From: Microbacterium sp. T32
GTDB taxonomy: Bacteria > Actinomycetota > Actinomycetes > Actinomycetales > Microbacteriaceae
Reading direction: 5' to 3'
DNA: 64,000 nucleotides
NCBI RefSeq assembly: GCF_001619615.1
Contig: NZ_LQQP01000009.1
Coordinates: forward strand, 62,001 to 126,000
Shown piece after piece: positions 17,034-25,044 of this stretch. Numbering within the stretch: the stretch's first letter is position 1; every line of letters starts with the position of its first letter. A program made the translations under genes and the position numbers. Under the pieces are notes generated by a model, which ran no database searches, was not told where the DNA came from, and saw only the letters and a list, made by a program, of their open reading frames with translations.

Positions 17034-17243
17034 GACGGGCGTCCTTGCTCTCGGTGGCTCTCATTATGTGCGTGCGCGGAGTCCACCGGTGGGGATCCGG
17101 GGCCGATTACGTCATTTCACGGATAGACGGGACGGATCGGGGCGCGGGGCACCGCTCGTGCGCTCCTTCCTCCGCAACGAGGGTCGACCATGTATACGTG
17201 GTATACCTGAAGGGGGCGACGATACTGCTGCGAGAGGGGCCGG
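17034..17243. other. Regulatory spacer left of the XRE locus
   Basis: A 210-nt spacer with no credible gene. It contains the first 16-bp palindrome (site b) and separates the LuxR-type gene from the small-gene locus. Confidence 0.5.
17187..17204 (-). promoter_or_regulatory. Palindromic operator, copy b
   Basis: ACCATGTATACGTGGT (17187-17202) is a near-perfect dyad of the form ACCA-N-GTATAC-N-TGGT. Read on the minus strand it is ATACCACGTATACATGGT, differing by one base from copy a. It lies about 40 nt upstream of the small plus-strand gene at 17244 and may control it. Confidence 0.65.
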
Positions 17244-17528
17244 ATGCAGGAGGGAGCGAATTCCTCGCGGATCGGCGCGGGTGCGCCGCAGTTGGACGCG
17301 AGGCGCATGGAGGCGAATGCGGCGATCCTCAGCGTGCTGCGTTACATGACGGGCGATCTGTCGCTGACGGAAGCGGCCTCGCGTGCCGAATTGCCCCGGA
17401 GTGTCGTGGCGGAATTGAGCAGCGAGTTCGCGGGATTCCTCTTGCCGCGCGCCCTCCGATCGATTCGTCATGCGAGGGGTCTGGCGAATCATAGCGACGG
17501 CAGGGAGCGCGCGATTACGAATCGTTAA
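17244..17528 (+). CDS. Hypothetical small protein, 94 aa, in XRE locus
   Basis: A GAGAGGGG ribosome site 4-5 nt upstream supports this ATG. The protein has no recognised family. Residues 40-62 (SLTEAASRAELPRSVVAEL) could form a helix-turn-helix. It ends inside the first codons of one of the possible starts of the XRE gene, so the two may be translationally linked. Base composition is more A+T-rich than the neighbours, consistent with acquired DNA, but that is weak evidence. Confidence 0.5.
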   Translation: MQEGANSSRIGAGAPQLDARRMEANAAILSVLRYMTGDLSLTEAASRAELPRSVVAELSSEFAGFLLPRALRSIRHARGLANHSDGRERAITNR

Positions 17529-17865
17529 CGTGCCACACTGGCGTGGCGATGTGTACGTGGAATTCCGACAACCTGGTCTCGTGGTAGGCGGCGGCTCGAC
17601 CGACCCGTGGGCGGAGTACTCGCGGGTCCTGGGGGTGAACCTCCAGCACGCGCGCCTTCGCGCCGGTCTCACGCAGGAACGAGTGGCGCACGCGGCCGGA
17701 CTTTCGACGTTCACCTACCAGAAGCTCGAGAAGGGCGAATCCAATCCGGGCACCGCGGCCAATCCCCGGATGCAGACGCTGGTGTCGCTCTCGCTCGTCC
17801 TCGAGGTGACCATCAGTGACCTCCTGCCGGTGCCGACGCTGGAGCTCCTGCGCGGCGGGAACTGA
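17470..17865 (+). CDS. XRE-family helix-turn-helix regulator
   Basis: A small XRE protein. The Cro/C1-type helix-turn-helix is clear: LGVNLQHARLRAGLTQERVA, then AAGLSTFTYQKLEKGESNP, about 60 residues ending in a VTISDLLPVP segment. No second sensor domain is present. The start is uncertain: ATG as given, or GTG at 17530, 17551, 17557 or 17581; the domain itself starts after the last of these. It is flanked by three copies of a palindromic 16-mer and is the only DNA-binding protein in this small locus, so it is the natural candidate to bind them. Confidence 0.75.
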   Translation: MRGVWRIIATAGSARLRIVNVPHWRGDVYVEFRQPGLVVGGGSTDPWAEYSRVLGVNLQHARLRAGLTQERVAHAAGLSTFTYQKLEKGESNPGTAANPRMQTLVSLSLVLEVTISDLLPVPTLELLRGGN

Positions 17866-17885
17866 GCGGAAGCTGATCGGTCGAG

Positions 17886-18209
17886 TCAGGGGACCAGGTC
17901 TTCGAAGATCTTCGCCAGCGTGCGATGCAGGCGATGTGCGCTCTCGAGGGTGAGCACGAGGCTGCGTCGGACGCTGTCCTCGGGCGAGATCCAGACCCAC
18001 GTGTCGCCCCAGCACTGTTCGAGCCCGACGGTGAGGTCGCCGGCGGCGACGCGATCGAAGGTCACGCCGTCCGACCCGGGGCGTCGTTCGACGGCGGGGA
18101 CGAAGGAGGCGTCGCTGCGGTGCGACGCCACCCGTTCGTCCATGTGGTCATGTATGCCGTTGCACCATTTCGGGCAGGTCGCTTCGGACGGCGACGGCTC
18201 TGCATGCAT
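17886..18209 (-). CDS. DUF6907-like small protein
   Basis: A 107-residue protein with the CPKWC motif (12-16) near its N-terminus followed by His-rich spacing (HDHMDERVASHRSD), then a beta-rich part (DLTVGLEQCWGDTWVWIS) and a C-terminal helix ending EDLVP. This matches actinobacterial proteins annotated DUF6907, of unknown function. The ATG chosen has an AGGTG-like site upstream. It is convergent with the XRE gene (20 nt apart) and lies downstream of palindrome copy a. Confidence 0.6.
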   Translation of the reverse strand: MHAEPSPSEATCPKWCNGIHDHMDERVASHRSDASFVPAVERRPGSDGVTFDRVAAGDLTVGLEQCWGDTWVWISPEDSVRRSLVLTLESAHRLHRTLAKIFEDLVP

Positions 18210-18278
18210 GGTGCACCTATCTCGCGGGCATCTCTGCCGGGTGGGTCGTGCCGTCGGTCGCGCGCCGCCACCGTGAGG

Positions 18279-18298
18279 CCCCCCAGCGCTTTGGGGGG
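18279..18298. terminator. GC hairpin between palindrome copy a and the DUF6907-like gene
   Basis: CCCCCC (18279-18284) and GGGGGG (18293-18298) enclose an 8-nt loop. It could terminate or attenuate transcription entering the minus-strand DUF6907-like gene; the stem is only 6 bp. Confidence 0.4.
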
Positions 18299-18301
18299 AC
18301 A

Positions 18302-18320
18302 ATACCACGCATACATGGTG
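18302..18320 (+). promoter_or_regulatory. Palindromic operator, copy a
   Basis: Contains ACCACGCATACATGGT (18304-18319), which matches the consensus ACCAYGYATRCRTGGT. It sits between two minus-strand genes, 93 nt upstream of the start of the DUF6907-like gene, and is separated from that gene by a GC hairpin. Confidence 0.65.
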
Positions 18321-18342
18321 TCGGAATTGCGCTATCGGGCCG

Positions 18343-18657
18343 TCAATTGTCCCACCCGCGGATTTCCACGTGCCACTCGCCGGTCGTGAGGTGCCACCGT
18401 GACGTCCGACCACTCACCGGCTCGAGGTTCATGCTCGTGGCCCAGCGATTCGCCGCCGACTTCTTGCGCAGAGACCTGCGGTCGGGGGTTCCGATGACCG
18501 TGACGTATCCCTCCCAATGGTCGACGGACCAGGACAGGGGAGGAAGTCGCTGGGACCGCCCCCACTCATTGAGAGCGCGTCCGATCGCCGTTCGAAGAGT
18601 GGCGTCGATTTCGCGCGCGACGATCTCGGTCGGAAGTTCCCGCGCATTGTTCACCAT
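18343..18657 (-). CDS. Hypothetical protein, 104 aa, in XRE locus
   Basis: A 104-residue protein with no family I recognise. It begins with an acidic/basic helix (ELPTEIVAREIDATLRTAIG) and continues with aromatic-rich beta segments (LPPLSWSVDHWEGYVTVIG, then RTSRWHLTTGEWHVEIRGW). The start codon is itself inside palindrome copy c, and TACCAT lies 6 nt upstream, giving an ideal leaderless promoter. Repressor binding to the palindrome would therefore block transcription directly. Confidence 0.55.
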   Translation of the reverse strand: MVNNARELPTEIVAREIDATLRTAIGRALNEWGRSQRLPPLSWSVDHWEGYVTVIGTPDRRSLRKKSAANRWATSMNLEPVSGRTSRWHLTTGEWHVEIRGWDN

Positions 18658-18669
18658 GTATGCATGGTA
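18653..18669 (-). promoter_or_regulatory. Palindromic operator and leaderless promoter, copy c
   Basis: ACCATGTATGCATGGT (18653-18668) has perfect 6-bp arms ACCATG/CATGGT. On the minus strand the same bases read TACCAT-GCATAC-ATG: a -10 hexamer, a 6-nt spacer, and the start codon of the 104-residue protein. It differs from copy a by one base over 17. Confidence 0.7.
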
Positions 18670-18774
18670 GGGAGGAATGTCGCGCCTCCTCAATTCGGCA
18701 ACCCGTGCGGGGACACGCGCCGCGTGGGCCTCCTCGTACGATCGAAGGACCGTCCACACCCCCCGGAGGCCTTC

Positions 18775-19587
18775 ATGCCCGAATTGAGCAAGGACACCAC
18801 CGTCTGCATCTCGCTCGCCGGTCGTCCATCCAACATCGGGACGCGTTTCCACAATTTCCTCTATGCCGAACTCGGTCTCGACTTCGTCTACAAGGCGTTC
18901 ACGACAACCGACATCGCCGCGGCGATCGGCGGAGTTCGCGCCCTCGGCATCCGGGGATGCTCGGTGTCGATGCCGTTCAAGGAGGCCGTGATCCCGCTCG
19001 TCGATCACGTCGAACCCTCGGCCGCGGCGATCGGGTCCATCAACACGATCGTGAACGACGGGGGTGTCCTCACCGCGTCCAACACCGACTACGAGGCGAT
19101 CGCGAGCCTCATCGAGAGTCACGGACTCGACCCCGCGGCATCCGTCCTCGTGCGAGGCTCGGGAGGCATGGCGAAGGCCGTGGTGGCGGCGTTCCACGGC
19201 GCCGGGTTCCGCGACCTGACCGTCGTCGCCCGCAACGCGGTCGCCGGCCCCGCTCTGGCCGAGGCCTACGGGGTCCGGTGGGTGGCCGACGATCCCGCAC
19301 CCGGCGCGGACATCATCGTCAACGTCACGCCGCTCGGCATGACCGGACCGGATGCCGAGGCGCTCGCGTTCTCGCCCGCGCACATCGACGCGGCGACCAC
19401 CGTGTTCGACGTGGTCGCCTTCCCGGCCGAGACTCCGCTGATTCGCGCCGCACGCGCGGCTGGACGGGACGTCATCACGGGCGCGGAGGTGATCGCCCTG
19501 CAGGCTGCGGGGCAGTTCGCGCGGTACACCGGCGTCACCCCGACGCCTGACCAGGTCGCCCGCGCGTCCGCCCACTCGCGCTCCTGA
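18775..19587 (+). CDS. Shikimate dehydrogenase-like protein, HI0607 type
   Basis: A 270-residue two-domain enzyme of the AroE superfamily. The N-terminal part reads CISLAGRPSNIGTRFHN and CSVSMPFKE, with Lys69 and Asp105 (in SNTDYEA) as the catalytic Lys/Asp pair, and the NADP domain contains VRGSGGMAKAVVAAF. This is the Haemophilus HI0607-like (SDH-L) branch, which in studied cases reduces dehydroshikimate only poorly, so a different substrate is likely. A GGAGG ribosome site sets the start. No aro genes are nearby. Confidence 0.85.
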   Translation: MPELSKDTTVCISLAGRPSNIGTRFHNFLYAELGLDFVYKAFTTTDIAAAIGGVRALGIRGCSVSMPFKEAVIPLVDHVEPSAAAIGSINTIVNDGGVLTASNTDYEAIASLIESHGLDPAASVLVRGSGGMAKAVVAAFHGAGFRDLTVVARNAVAGPALAEAYGVRWVADDPAPGADIIVNVTPLGMTGPDAEALAFSPAHIDAATTVFDVVAFPAETPLIRAARAAGRDVITGAEVIALQAAGQFARYTGVTPTPDQVARASAHSRS

Positions 19588-19594
19588 CGCGGCG

Positions 19595-19626
19595 AGGCCC
19601 CGCGATCGTCGCCGACCGCGGGGCCT
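19595..19626. terminator. Bidirectional terminator
   Basis: Perfect 10-bp stem AGGCCCCGCG (19595-19604) / CGCGGGGCCT (19617-19626) with a 12-nt loop between two convergent genes. Confidence 0.75.
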
Positions 19627-19640
19627 GAGGTGCGCGACGG

Positions 19641-20945
19641 TCACTCGTACCGCAGCGACTCCACCGGGTCGGCCCGTGCCGCGCGGGCGGCGGGGAGGCT
19701 GCCGGCGAGGAACGCGATGCCCATGATGACCAGCGACGTCACGACGATCGACACGGGGTCGAACGCGATCAGCTGCAGACCGGGGAGGTTGCTGAACAGG
19801 GTGCGGGCGAGCCCCGCGCTCACGGGCACCCCCACCGCGATCGCCACGATCGCGCCGAGCACGCTGCCCAGGAGGCCGAGCACGACCGCCTCGAGACTGA
19901 AGAGCGAGAAGACGCGGCCGCTGCCCATCCCCATCGCCTTCATGAGGCCGATCTCTCGCGTCCGTTCCTGCACCGACATGAGGAGGGTATTGACGATGCC
20001 GAAGCTCGCCGCGAGGAGGGCGATGACGGCGAACGCGTTCAGCACCAGGACGATGCCGTTGATGACGGCCTGGAACGTGCCGAGCTGGTCGGCGACCGTG
20101 CGGCCGGTGTAGCCGGCATCCGTCAGCGCCGCCTTGACCGCGTCGATCTGCGCCGGAGTCGCCGACGAGGCGACGGTCACGTTCGCGGTGGCGTAACGGT
20201 CGAGTTGATCCTGCGGGACCCCGGTGTTCTGCGCGGTGTACAGGGCGTCCTGCAGCGCGGTGTTGGTCGTGAGGGCGGTCGTCGTGGTGAACGCCGCCTC
20301 GGTGACGCCGGTGACGGTGGCTTCGACCAGGTGCTGCGTCCGCAGGGGATCCGTGACGGCGATCGTGACGGTCTTCCCCACCGCGTCGGCGTCGTCGGAG
20401 AAACCCAGCGGCCCCACCAGGGCGGTCGGGAGAGCGACCTGCAGCGTATCGGCGGCGTTGTCGGGGGCGTCGCCGGCAGAGAGCTGCGGCGTCTGTCCGC
20501 CGATGAGACCACCGGCCGACGCGACATAGCGGTCGCCGCCGTCGTACTGGACGTAATCGACGGTCGCGGAGCGGACGGGGGTCACGCTTTCGACCCCCGC
20601 GATGCCCTCGAGAGTGGTGACGTCGGCATCGGTGAGAGCCGACACCTCGCTGCGGGCACCGGGGCGCCCCGGGCTGGTCTGCGCCGTCGCGATGGCATCC
20701 GGATCGTACTTCTGAGGCGTGTCCGACGTCGCGTCGGCAGTCGACGTCTTCGACACCGTCAGCACGTTCGACGCGCCGATGGACGACACGGTCGAGTCGA
20801 TGAACCGGTTGATGCCGGTGCCGAGGCCGTTGGTCAGGGTCAGGGTGAAGGCGCCGACGAAGATCGCCAGCACCGTGAGGATCGTGCGCGTCTTCGATCG
20901 GAACGTGTTCGAGAACGCGGTGGCGATCAGGTCCGTGGTCTTCAT
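19641..20945 (-). CDS. MacB/FtsX-type ABC transporter permease
   Basis: A 434-residue membrane protein: one membrane helix near the N-terminus (about 15-40), a large extracytoplasmic domain (about 45-270) of MacB_PCD type, then three C-terminal helices ending with SLPAARAARADPVESLRYE, the standard cytosolic tail of this family. Such permeases export peptides or antibiotics, or transmit mechanical signals to the outside. It overlaps its ATPase gene by four bases. A divergent histidine kinase/response regulator pair suggests a stress- or antibiotic-responsive exporter. Confidence 0.9.
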   Translation of the reverse strand: MKTTDLIATAFSNTFRSKTRTILTVLAIFVGAFTLTLTNGLGTGINRFIDSTVSSIGASNVLTVSKTSTADATSDTPQKYDPDAIATAQTSPGRPGARSEVSALTDADVTTLEGIAGVESVTPVRSATVDYVQYDGGDRYVASAGGLIGGQTPQLSAGDAPDNAADTLQVALPTALVGPLGFSDDADAVGKTVTIAVTDPLRTQHLVEATVTGVTEAAFTTTTALTTNTALQDALYTAQNTGVPQDQLDRYATANVTVASSATPAQIDAVKAALTDAGYTGRTVADQLGTFQAVINGIVLVLNAFAVIALLAASFGIVNTLLMSVQERTREIGLMKAMGMGSGRVFSLFSLEAVVLGLLGSVLGAIVAIAVGVPVSAGLARTLFSNLPGLQLIAFDPVSIVVTSLVIMGIAFLAGSLPAARAARADPVESLRYE

Positions 20946-21649
20946 GCTGCGCGTCCCTCCTCGGAGACGATGACGCCGTCGCGGATCTGGATGCGGCGGT
21001 CGCAGCGCGCCGCCAGGTCGTCGTCGTGCGTCACGACGATGAGGGTGATCCCGTGCTCCCGGTTGAGGCGGAAGAGGATGTCCTCGACGACCGCTCCCGT
21101 CTGGGAGTCGAGGTTGCCGGTGGGTTCGTCGGCGAAGATCACCTGCGGGTCGTTGACGAGCGCGCGGGCGATGACCGCGCGCTGTTTCTGACCGCCGGAG
21201 AGCGCCGTCGCCTTGTTCTTGGCCTTGTCCTGCATGTCGAGCTCGGCGAGGGCGGCGAGACCGCGGCGCTTGCGCTCGGCGCGTCCGACCCCGGCGATCT
21301 TGAGGGGCAGGACCACGTTCTCCAGCACCGTGGCGTTCGGGGTGAGGAAGAACTGCTGGAAGACGAAGCCGAACGTCTTGTTGCGCGTGCGGTTCAGGCG
21401 GCGGCCGCGGAGGGTGCCGGCATCCGTTCCGTCGAGGGCGACCGTGCCGGTCGTCGGGGCGTCCATCAGGGCGAGCAGGTGCATGAGGGTGGACTTCCCG
21501 GAGCCGCTCTTGCCGACGATGGCGACGCTCTCGCCGCGCCGGATGTCGAGCGAGACGCCGCGCAGGGCGTCGAAGCGGGCGGATCCGCGGCCGTACGACT
21601 TGTGCAGGTCGACGACCGAGAGGAGCGGGGGTGGGGTGTCGGGTGTCAT
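20942..21649 (-). CDS. ABC transporter ATP-binding protein (MacB/LolD type)
   Basis: A 235-residue ATPase with Walker A GKSGSGKST (46-54), Q-loop in VFQQFF, signature LSGGQKQR, and Walker B VIFADEP. It is the partner of the downstream permease (ATGA overlap). The start follows an AAGGTGGAG ribosome site. It belongs to the family that powers MacB, FtsX and BceB-like permeases. Confidence 0.92.
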   Translation of the reverse strand: MTPDTPPPLLSVVDLHKSYGRGSARFDALRGVSLDIRRGESVAIVGKSGSGKSTLMHLLALMDAPTTGTVALDGTDAGTLRGRRLNRTRNKTFGFVFQQFFLTPNATVLENVVLPLKIAGVGRAERKRRGLAALAELDMQDKAKNKATALSGGQKQRAVIARALVNDPQVIFADEPTGNLDSQTGAVVEDILFRLNREHGITLIVVTHDDDLAARCDRRIQIRDGVIVSEEGRAA

Positions 21650-21780
21650 GGCTCCACCTTCGTCGGGCCTGCGGCCCCGCGCGTCCCGTCGGAGGGGTGG
21701 ATGCCTACCCCCACGGGGGGATCCCGTTCTGCCCCGCTGCGGTGATGGCCCCGCGGCACGCGGACCGTCAGACTGGGACG

Positions 21781-22989
21781 ATGCGACCCGCCCCCACGAT
21801 CGACGCGGCCCCGCGCCTGCTGCCCTCCGTGCCGGTGTGGGTGCGCGACGTCGTGGCCGCTGTGCTCGTGATCGTCCCGGCGTTCGCGCCCGTGCCCTTT
21901 TCCGAGCTGCGCCCGTCGAGCCCCCTCGTGTTCGCGCTCGCCGTGTTGCCCGCGGCCGTCCTCCCCTTCCGGCGCCGCTGGCCCCGCTCGGCCCTCGCGG
22001 TATGCATCGCGCTGTACGTCGCGGCTCTCGCCCTCGGCACCCTCGCGCCCGGGGCGGCCCTCGCCGTCGTCATCGCCGCGTACGGCGTGCCCGACCGCCT
22101 GGATCGTCGCGCCGCGTTCCCGGTGAGCATCGCCGCGGTCGGGGTCGTCGTCGCGGCGAGCGTCGTCGTCGAGGTCACGACGGGCATGGACACGCGCTTC
22201 CTGCAGATCGGACTCTCCGTCGCGCTCGCCGGAGCGCTGGGGGATGCCACGCGCTCGCGCCGTGCCTACGTGCGGGCCGTGATCGAGCGCGCCCGCCGCG
22301 CGGAGCAGACGCGCGAGGCCGAGGCGAGCCGCCGCGTCACCGAGGAGCGGCTGCGCATCGCGCGCGACCTCCACGACGCCGTGGCGCACCAGATCTCGGT
22401 CATCAGCCTCAATGCGGGGGTCGCGTCGTCGGCGCTCGAGACGCGCCCGGAGCGGGCGCGCGAGGCGCTCGCCACCATCCGGACCGCATCGCGCGACGTG
22501 CTGGGGGAGATCGGGTCGATGTTGACCGTCCTGCGCACGCCCGACGAGGTCGGCGTCCGCGAGCAGCCGGGGCTGGCGCGTCTGTCGGACGTCGTGGAAT
22601 CGGTCCGGGTCGCCGGGTGGGATGTCGTCGTGCGCGACGAGACCGCGGGGGAGCCGGTGCCGCTCGGCGTCGACATCGTCGCCTACCGCGTCGTGCAGGA
22701 GGGCCTCACCAACGCCCTCAAGCACGGCACGGCGCGCCGGGTCCACGTCCTCCTGCGGCGGGACGGCGACGCGCTCGAGGTGGTCGTGACCAACCCTCTG
22801 GACCACGTTCCCGCGGACGCCGGGCTCCCGCTGTCGGGTTTCGGTCTGGTCGGGCTCCGCGAACGCGTCGACTCGGTGGGCGGTGTCCTCGAGGCCGGTC
22901 CCGCGCCCGGCGGGTTCCGGCTCGCCGCGCGCCTCCCTCTGGCGGCCCCGTCGACCGGTGCCCGCCCCGCGGCCGGAGGTGTCGCGTGA
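21781..22989 (+). CDS. Sensor histidine kinase (NarL-type, HisKA_3)
   Basis: A 402-residue kinase. Four or five hydrophobic segments fill residues 20-155, then a coiled linker leads to the HisKA_3 phosphorylation site His198 in ARDLHDAVAHQIS. The ATPase domain has the N-box QEGLTNALKHG and the G-box GFGLVGLRERV. No separate extracellular sensor domain is present, which is typical of intramembrane-sensing kinases that watch an ABC transporter. It is translationally coupled to the response regulator (GTGA overlap) and divergent from the ABC exporter. CAGACT lies 6 nt before the ATG. Confidence 0.9.
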   Translation: MRPAPTIDAAPRLLPSVPVWVRDVVAAVLVIVPAFAPVPFSELRPSSPLVFALAVLPAAVLPFRRRWPRSALAVCIALYVAALALGTLAPGAALAVVIAAYGVPDRLDRRAAFPVSIAAVGVVVAASVVVEVTTGMDTRFLQIGLSVALAGALGDATRSRRAYVRAVIERARRAEQTREAEASRRVTEERLRIARDLHDAVAHQISVISLNAGVASSALETRPERAREALATIRTASRDVLGEIGSMLTVLRTPDEVGVREQPGLARLSDVVESVRVAGWDVVVRDETAGEPVPLGVDIVAYRVVQEGLTNALKHGTARRVHVLLRRDGDALEVVVTNPLDHVPADAGLPLSGFGLVGLRERVDSVGGVLEAGPAPGGFRLAARLPLAAPSTGARPAAGGVA

Positions 22990-23651
22990 CCACGGTGCTC
23001 GTCGTCGACGATCAGGCCCTCATCCGCTCGGCGGTGCGCGATCTCCTCGACGCGGCGCCCGGCGTCGAGGTCGTCGGGGAGGCCGCGGACGGTGAGGCGG
23101 CCGTCGACCTCGCCCGCACTCTGCGCCCCGACGTCGTCGTGTGCGACATCCGGATGCCACGGATGGACGGCATCGAGGCGACCGGGCTCATCTGCGGTGA
23201 TCCGGCTCTGACCGACACCCGCGTGCTCATCCTCACGACGTTCGAGGAGGACGACTACGTCGTCGCGGCGCTCCGCGCCGGGGCGAGCGGCTTCATCGGG
23301 AAGGGTGCCGAGCCCGAGGACATCGTGCAGGCCGTCCGCGCCGTGCACGACGGCGGCGCGCTGCTGTCGCCGGCGGCCACGCGAGCGATGATCGAGAAGT
23401 ACGTGCGGGGTGCGGCATCCGAGGTCCCCCGTCCGTCGCCCGCCCTCGACGTCCTCACCGAGCGCGAGCGGGAGGTGCTGCGGCTGGTCGGTCGCGGGCG
23501 CTCCAACGACGAGATCGCCGCGGACCTGTTCATCTCGCCGCACACCGCGAAGACCCACGTCAAGAACACGATGATCAAGCTGGGCGCTCACGACCGGGCG
23601 CAGCTCGTCATCGCGGCGTACGAGAGCGGGCTGGTCCAGCCGGGGCACTGA
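22986..23651 (+). CDS. Response regulator, NarL/LuxR type
   Basis: A 221-residue regulator with a receiver domain (acid pair Asp8-Asp9, phosphorylated Asp54, switch Thr84/85, Lys106) and a LuxR-type helix-turn-helix (LTEREREVLRLVGRGRSND to NTMIKLGAHDRAQL). It should be phosphorylated by the upstream kinase and control the divergent ABC exporter. The GTG start overlaps the kinase stop. Its last codons are duplicated just downstream, in the 53-bp repeat. Confidence 0.92.
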   Translation: MTTVLVVDDQALIRSAVRDLLDAAPGVEVVGEAADGEAAVDLARTLRPDVVVCDIRMPRMDGIEATGLICGDPALTDTRVLILTTFEEDDYVVAALRAGASGFIGKGAEPEDIVQAVRAVHDGGALLSPAATRAMIEKYVRGAASEVPRPSPALDVLTEREREVLRLVGRGRSNDEIAADLFISPHTAKTHVKNTMIKLGAHDRAQLVIAAYESGLVQPGH

Positions 23652-23735
23652 CTCGGCGCTCCGGCCGGACCACTGCTCAGCGCCTGGTCCAGCCGGGGCG
23701 CTGACTCGGCGCTCCGGCCGGACCGCCGCTCAGCG
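23631..23735. repeat. 53-bp tandem duplication of the response-regulator gene end
   Basis: Copy 1 (23631-23683) includes the last seven codons and the stop of the response regulator; copy 2 (23684-23735) follows directly and differs from copy 1 at three positions. Both contain the palindrome TCCGGCCGGA. The second copy reaches into the end of the minus-strand MFS gene, so the duplication sits between convergent genes and may have duplicated a terminator. Confidence 0.85.
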
Positions 23736-24929
23736 GGACGAGGCCACGGATTCGGGGGCGGGCGTCGTCCGCGGCGCGGCGTCCCGGCCGCGCTGGCGAA
23801 GCATGGTCACGGCGAGCACGACGACCGCCGCAGTGGTGATTCCGGCACCGATCCACAGCGGGGACGTGTACCCGAGGCCGGCCGCGATGCCGATGCCGCC
23901 GGCCCAGGCCCCGAGGGCGTTGCCGACGTTGAAGGCGGCGATGTTGGCACCCGAGGCGAGGGTGGGCGCTGAGCCGGCGAAGACCATCGTGCGGCTCTGC
24001 AGCGCGGGGACCGTCGCGAACCCGAATCCGCCCATGAGGAAGAGCGCGACGATCGTCGCGACGCTCGATCCCGCGAGCGCCGCGAAGGCGACCAGAACCA
24101 GGAGGAGCGCCGACACGGCGACGAGCAGCGTGCCGTCTATGGACCGGTCCGCGAGGCGTCCGCCGAGCCCGTTGCCGATGACGAGACCGATCCCGAACAG
24201 CACGAGCAGCCACGGCACGGCGCCGCTGTCGAACCCGCTGACCTCGGTCAGGGTGTAGGCGATGTAGGTGAAGGCGCCGAACATCCCGCCGTAGGCGAGG
24301 ACCGTGACCACCAGCGAGATCCACACCTGCCCCGAGCGGAACGCCCGCAGCTCGTGGCGCAGGCGGATTGCGGCATCCGGTCGGGGGAGCTTCGGGACGA
24401 GCGTCAGGATGCCGATGAAGGCCAGGATGCCGATCCCCGAGATGACCCAGAACGTCGAGCGCCAGCCGAACTGCTGGCCGAGGAACGTGCCGAACGGCAC
24501 GCCGAACACGTTCGCGGCGGTGAGGCCGGTGAACATGAGCGCGATGGCACCGCCGCGCTTCTCGGGGGCGACGAGGCTCGCCGCGACGACAGAGCCGATA
24601 CCGAAGAACGCGCCGTGGCAGAGCGCGGCGATGATGCGACCGGCCATCGCGACGCCGTAATCGGGGGCGAGCGCGGTCAGCGCGTTGCCCAGGACGAACA
24701 GGACGAGGAGGCCGAGGAGCACGGGCTTCCGCGGGAGTCGGGTCGTCGCGGCGGTGAGGCCGAGGGCGCCCACCACGACGCTCAGGGCGTACCCGGAGAT
24801 GAGCCAGCCGGCCGAGGACTCGGAGACGGCGAAGTCCGTCGCGACCTCGGGCAGCAGCCCCATGATGACGAACTCCGCGAGTCCGATGCCGAATGCGCCG
24901 ACGGCGAGGGCGATGAGTCCTAGGGGCAT
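23730..24929 (-). CDS. MFS drug efflux transporter (DHA1, AraJ/Cmx-like)
   Basis: A 399-residue protein with twelve hydrophobic segments. It starts with GAFGIGLAEFVIMGLLPEV, the typical helix 1 of the AraJ/chloramphenicol exporter group, has the motif A-like loop TRLPRKPVLLG, and PGTF-like FGVPFGTFLG in helix 5. It would expel a small drug or sugar with proton exchange. AGGAGA precedes the ATG. It is divergent from a MarR regulator, which probably represses it. Confidence 0.88.
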   Translation of the reverse strand: MPLGLIALAVGAFGIGLAEFVIMGLLPEVATDFAVSESSAGWLISGYALSVVVGALGLTAATTRLPRKPVLLGLLVLFVLGNALTALAPDYGVAMAGRIIAALCHGAFFGIGSVVAASLVAPEKRGGAIALMFTGLTAANVFGVPFGTFLGQQFGWRSTFWVISGIGILAFIGILTLVPKLPRPDAAIRLRHELRAFRSGQVWISLVVTVLAYGGMFGAFTYIAYTLTEVSGFDSGAVPWLLVLFGIGLVIGNGLGGRLADRSIDGTLLVAVSALLLVLVAFAALAGSSVATIVALFLMGGFGFATVPALQSRTMVFAGSAPTLASGANIAAFNVGNALGAWAGGIGIAAGLGYTSPLWIGAGITTAAVVVLAVTMLRQRGRDAAPRTTPAPESVASSR

Positions 24930-25044
24930 GAGGGGTCTCCTGATACACTCGAGATAGTTGCACGCGCGCTCTTTTGCAGCGGCGAGGAAAATAATTGCAC
25001 ACGCAAGTAAAGCGCGCAAGCAAGTATCGAGGAGGAGTGCGCCC
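24930..25044. promoter_or_regulatory. Divergent MFS/MarR promoter with MarR-like operators
   Basis: This A+T-rich spacer carries TTGC-ACAC-GCAA (24995-25006), the inverted-repeat form often bound by MarR proteins, and further half-sites (GCAAGTA, GCAAGCAAGTA, GTTGCAC) on each side. A GAGGAGGAG ribosome site precedes the MarR start. Confidence 0.6.

Noticed and set aside
17117..18389. Two 24-codon ORFs starting at the ATG inside palindrome copies b (minus) and a (plus)
   Set aside because: Both begin ATG-GT and are 24 codons long, but their sequences are unrelated, and the palindrome itself explains the shared start.
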